From contig CAZBPZ010000021.1 in assembly GCA_964493955.1 (NCBI GenBank), forward strand, positions 1-23,445: 23,445 nt of DNA. Reading direction: 5' to 3'. Both the position numbers and the translations under genes were made by a program. Shown piece after piece: positions 21,425-23,445 of this stretch. This stretch comes from CAZBPZ01 sp964493955 (lineage in GTDB: Bacteria > Chloroflexota > Dehalococcoidia > Dehalococcoidales > Fen-1064). Within the stretch, counting starts at the first letter, position 1, and every line of letters starts with the position of its first letter. The notes beneath the pieces are model-generated. The model saw nothing but the letters and a program-made list of their open reading frames with translations, was not told the DNA's origin and searched no databases.

Positions 21425-22875
21425 CGCCTCACCCCCGTGAAGGCCTCCGCCTGTTCAATTGCCCGCAGCAGGGCGCTGGCCTTGTGCAGCGTCTCCTGGT
21501 ACTCCGTCTCCGGGACACTATCAGCCACAATGCCACCCCCGGCCTGCACGTGGGCCACGCCGTCCTTCACCACCATGGTACGGATGGCAATGGCCGTGTC
21601 CATGTTGCCGGAGAAGGAGAAGTAGCCCACCGCCCCGGCGTACGGCCCGCGCCGCTCCGGCTCAAGCCCGGCGATAATCTCCATCGCCCGTATCTTGGGA
21701 GCACCGGAGACGGTGCCCGCCGGGAAACAGGCGCGCAGCGCATCATACGGGGTACACTCCGGCCGCAGCCGGCCGACGATGTTGGAGACCAGGTGCATGA
21801 CGTGGCTGTAGTGCTCCACGTCCATGAGCTGGGTAACCTGCACCGTGCCCGGCTGGCTCACCCGGCCGATGTCGTTGCGGCCCAGGTCCACCAGCATGAT
21901 GTGCTCGGCGCGCTCCTTTTCATCGGCCCGCAGCTCCGCCTCGAGGCGGGCGTTCTCTTCGTCGCTGGCGGCCCGGGGCCGTGTCCCGGCCAGGGGGTGG
22001 TAGGTCAGCCAGCCATCCTCGGCCCGTACCAGCAGCTCCGGCGACGAGCCGACGATGTAACAGTCGTCCAGGTGCAGGTAGTACATGTAGGGCGAGGGGT
22101 TGATGGCCCGCAGCGAGCGGTAGATGTCAAACGGGTGGGCACCCGTCCGGCGCCACAGCCTTTGCGAGAGCACCACCTGGATTACCTCACCCTCGTAGAT
22201 ATAGCGCCGGGCCTGCTCCACCATGGCACGGTGCTGCTCCTCGGTCAGGTTGGAGCGCACCTCGCCCGGCACCACTGCCGCCTCCCACTCGTGACGCACC
22301 GGCGGTGGTGGCTGGCGCAGCCGCGAGACCAGCCCCTCAATGCGCGCAACCGCCCCCCGGTAAGCGGCCTCAATATCACCATCAAGGCGGACATGGCTCA
22401 CCACCTTCATCCGGTGGAGAAGGTGGTCAAAGACCAGCAGCGTATCGGCAAACATCAGGATGGCCTCTGGCAGGCCAAGGGGGTCGCTGGCTGGGGCCGG
22501 CACCGCCTCAAAGTAGCGCGCTGTCTCGTAGGCCAGGTAACCAACCACCCCACCGTGAAAACGAGGCAGCCCCGCCACCGGCACCAGCCGGAACCGTGAA
22601 AGCTCTTCCTCTATCAGCCGCAGGGGGTCAACTGCCCCCGCCTCCTCACGGGGCCCGGTGCGCAGGACACGGTACGGCTCCGTGCCGATGAAGCTGTAGC
22701 GCGCCATCCTCTCCCCGCCCTCCACGCTCTCCAGCAGGAAGGAATGCTTCCCTCGGGCAACCTTGAGGAAGGCGGAGACCGGCGTCTCCATGTCCGCCAG
22801 TATCTCCCGGTAAACAGGGACGAGGTTACCCTCTCCCGCCCGGCGCTTCACCTCTTCAAGGGTTGGCGTGTACAT
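21421..22875 (-). CDS. trpE: Anthranilate synthase component I
   Basis: A 484-residue chorismate-using enzyme, first in the trp operon. Near the N-terminus FLLESVEGGE (LLES at 47-50) is the tryptophan-binding element that gives feedback inhibition. The catalytic domain shows GEVIQVVLSQR, NPSPYMYYL, SPELLVRAEDG, PLAGTRPR, HIMLVDLGRNDIGRV, FPAGTVSGAPKIRAME and GAVGYFSFSGNMDTAIAIRT, all standard. The ATG at 22875 lies nine bases after the U-tract of the leader terminator, with AGGGG five bases upstream, so translation depends on read-through of that terminator. Confidence 0.97.
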   Translation of the reverse strand: MYTPTLEEVKRRAGEGNLVPVYREILADMETPVSAFLKVARGKHSFLLESVEGGERMARYSFIGTEPYRVLRTGPREEAGAVDPLRLIEEELSRFRLVPVAGLPRFHGGVVGYLAYETARYFEAVPAPASDPLGLPEAILMFADTLLVFDHLLHRMKVVSHVRLDGDIEAAYRGAVARIEGLVSRLRQPPPPVRHEWEAAVVPGEVRSNLTEEQHRAMVEQARRYIYEGEVIQVVLSQRLWRRTGAHPFDIYRSLRAINPSPYMYYLHLDDCYIVGSSPELLVRAEDGWLTYHPLAGTRPRAASDEENARLEAELRADEKERAEHIMLVDLGRNDIGRVSQPGTVQVTQLMDVEHYSHVMHLVSNIVGRLRPECTPYDALRACFPAGTVSGAPKIRAMEIIAGLEPERRGPYAGAVGYFSFSGNMDTAIAIRTMVVKDGVAHVQAGGGIVADSVPETEYQETLHKASALLRAIEQAEAFTGVRR

Positions 22876-22884
22876 CTGGCCCCT

Positions 22885-22922
22885 AAAAACACAGACCCCC
22901 TCGCCTCAGGGGCGAGGGGGTC
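22885..22922 (-). terminator. Intrinsic terminator of the trp T-box leader
   Basis: A perfect 12-bp GC-rich stem: 22922-22911 pairs with 22905-22894 around a five-base loop. Four bases (TGTG) and a run of five Ts at 22889-22885 on the minus strand follow. It lies between the T-box sequence and trpE and is the regulated terminator. The 5' strand of the stem can instead join the antiterminator. Confidence 0.92.
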
Positions 22923-23177
22923 CTCTCGCGGTGCCACCCTGGTTCGTCCGCCGGGGGCGGACCTCTTTCCAGGTACGGCCCGCCGTGGCGGGCGATACCC
23001 TGGGCTCTGATAACGGTGCCCTCTCCGTCCCAGCCTACGCAGAAGGCCGTTGGCCTTCCTTCGGCCGGCGGCTCCCGAGTCCATTCAGCCCCGGCGCTGG
23101 CATCGGGCTTCCACCTTACCCCGACTCTCTGGGCCCCGCTTCAGAGCCTACTAGTCTCGTTCACAGCCTTTACTGTT
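22885..23177 (-). promoter_or_regulatory. Tryptophan-specific T-box leader controlling the trp operon
   Basis: The minus-strand leader carries the T-box consensus AGGGTGGCACCGCG at 22940-22927. Upstream is stem I, with GAGACTAGTAGGCTCTGAAG near its base and AGAGAGTCGGGGTAAGGTGG around the distal GGUG loop. The specifier loop reads CTGAATGGACTC, with the Trp codon UGG at 23083-23081 in the usual GAA-NNN-A setting. The variable T-box base is C (TGGC), which pairs with G73, the discriminator of bacterial tRNA-Trp. When uncharged tRNA-Trp binds codon and acceptor end, the antiterminator forms and transcription continues into trpE; charged tRNA lets the terminator at 22885-22922 form. The 5' limit is taken from the promoter at 23184-23212. 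Confidence 0.93.
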
Positions 23178-23183
23178 TGAGAT

Positions 23184-23212
23184 ATGCTAGCACCGGTTGC
23201 CGGGTAAGTCAA
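23184..23212 (-). promoter_or_regulatory. Promoter of the trp operon
   Basis: On the minus strand TTGACT (23212-23207, five of six) is followed after 17 bases by TAGCAT (23189-23184, four of six). Start near 23177 gives a leader of about 300 bases before trpE, the usual size for a T-box leader. Confidence 0.65.
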
Positions 23213-23268
23213 GCACTGCCTTTCAATGAAACCTTTTCCTTGACCACTACACCACGAGTCTGAAATTC

Positions 23269-23274
23269 TATAAT
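23269..23274 (+). promoter_or_regulatory. Candidate -10 box for the right-edge lipoprotein gene
   Basis: A perfect TATAAT, with start of transcription expected near 23281, 27 bases before the ATG at 23308. A TTGACC at 23240-23245 is 23 bases away, too far for a standard -35, so the promoter may rely on an activator or be weak. Confidence 0.4.
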
Positions 23275-23307
23275 GTTAGGGGAATTAGAAAACGGGGAAG
23301 GGGACCA

Positions 23308-23445
23308 ATGATGGACGCATTGACAAGCTGTCATCTAATACGTAAGTGGTGGCTGGTAATCACCTTCTCGCTTGTTTTATTGCTGGCCACGGGGTGCAGC
23401 CAGTCGCCTACTACCAACCAGCCACCGAGTAGTCCGCCGTCCTCT
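23308..23445 (+). CDS. Putative lipoprotein, 3' end cut by window edge
   Basis: An open frame from ATG 23308 (or the adjacent ATG 23311) runs off the right edge after 46 codons. An AAGGGG site lies just upstream. The N-terminus has charged RK residues, then a hydrophobic core WWLVITFSLVLLL and a lipobox LATGC with Cys30 as the lipidated residue. The following stretch is rich in Ser, Pro, Thr and Gln (SQSPTTNQPPSSPPSS), a typical flexible linker to a folded domain outside the cell. The domain itself is beyond the window, so the function is unknown. It is divergent from the trp operon. Confidence 0.75.
   Translation, partial: MMDALTSCHLIRKWWLVITFSLVLLLATGCSQSPTTNQPPSSPPSS

Overview
The window comes from a GC-rich bacterial genome. 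It is most likely a metagenome-assembled Chloroflexota of the Dehalococcoidia type: it combines heterodisulfide-reductase (Hdr)-like modules, family III CoA-transferases, lipoproteins and a T-box-controlled trp operon. That placement is an inference from gene content. Three runs of N (10, 100 and 100 bases) are scaffold gaps of unknown true length, and each falls inside a gene or at a gene junction.

Layout. (1) 1-3579: a truncated Gate-domain membrane protein on the minus strand. Divergent from it on the plus strand are an amidohydrolase, a probable selenoprotein of the C_GCAxxG_C_C redox family with an in-frame UGA and a SECIS-like hairpin, an InlB-repeat surface protein broken by a TGA just after its signal peptide, and a TPR lipoprotein. 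(2) 3607-10639, minus strand: a six-gene electron-transfer operon transcribed hdrC, hdrB, short hdrA, long hdrA, FrdB-like Fe-S protein, FrdA-like flavoprotein. (3) 10909-13133: an internally deleted GNAT protein and a NIPSNAP-like protein (minus), divergent from an Old Yellow Enzyme (plus). Their promoters face outward from the arms of an 11-bp inverted repeat. (4) 13154-16439, minus strand: two adjacent family III CoA-transferases, the upstream one lacking the catalytic aspartate, followed by an epoxide-hydrolase-like alpha/beta hydrolase. (5) 16534-23212, minus strand: a complete trpEGDCFBA operon behind a tryptophan-specific T-box leader with a strong intrinsic terminator. (6) 23308-23445: the start of a lipoprotein gene that runs off the right edge.

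How the genes fit together. The Hdr/Frd operon looks like a soluble multi-flavin, multi-cluster complex linking thiol or ferredoxin redox chemistry to a fumarate-reductase-like flavoprotein. The CoA-transferases, the Old Yellow Enzyme, the hydrolase and the amidohydrolase suggest catabolism of organic acids or cyclic compounds, which could feed electrons to that complex. The trp operon is a self-contained biosynthetic unit controlled by uncharged tRNA-Trp.

Main points of interest: the UGA-containing redox protein with its SECIS-like element; the Hdr-Hdr-Frd arrangement, which parallels the Apr-Qmo-HdrBC organisation of Gram-positive sulfate reducers; the CoA-transferase pair with one apparently inactive subunit; and the divergent promoter architecture at 11976-12064.
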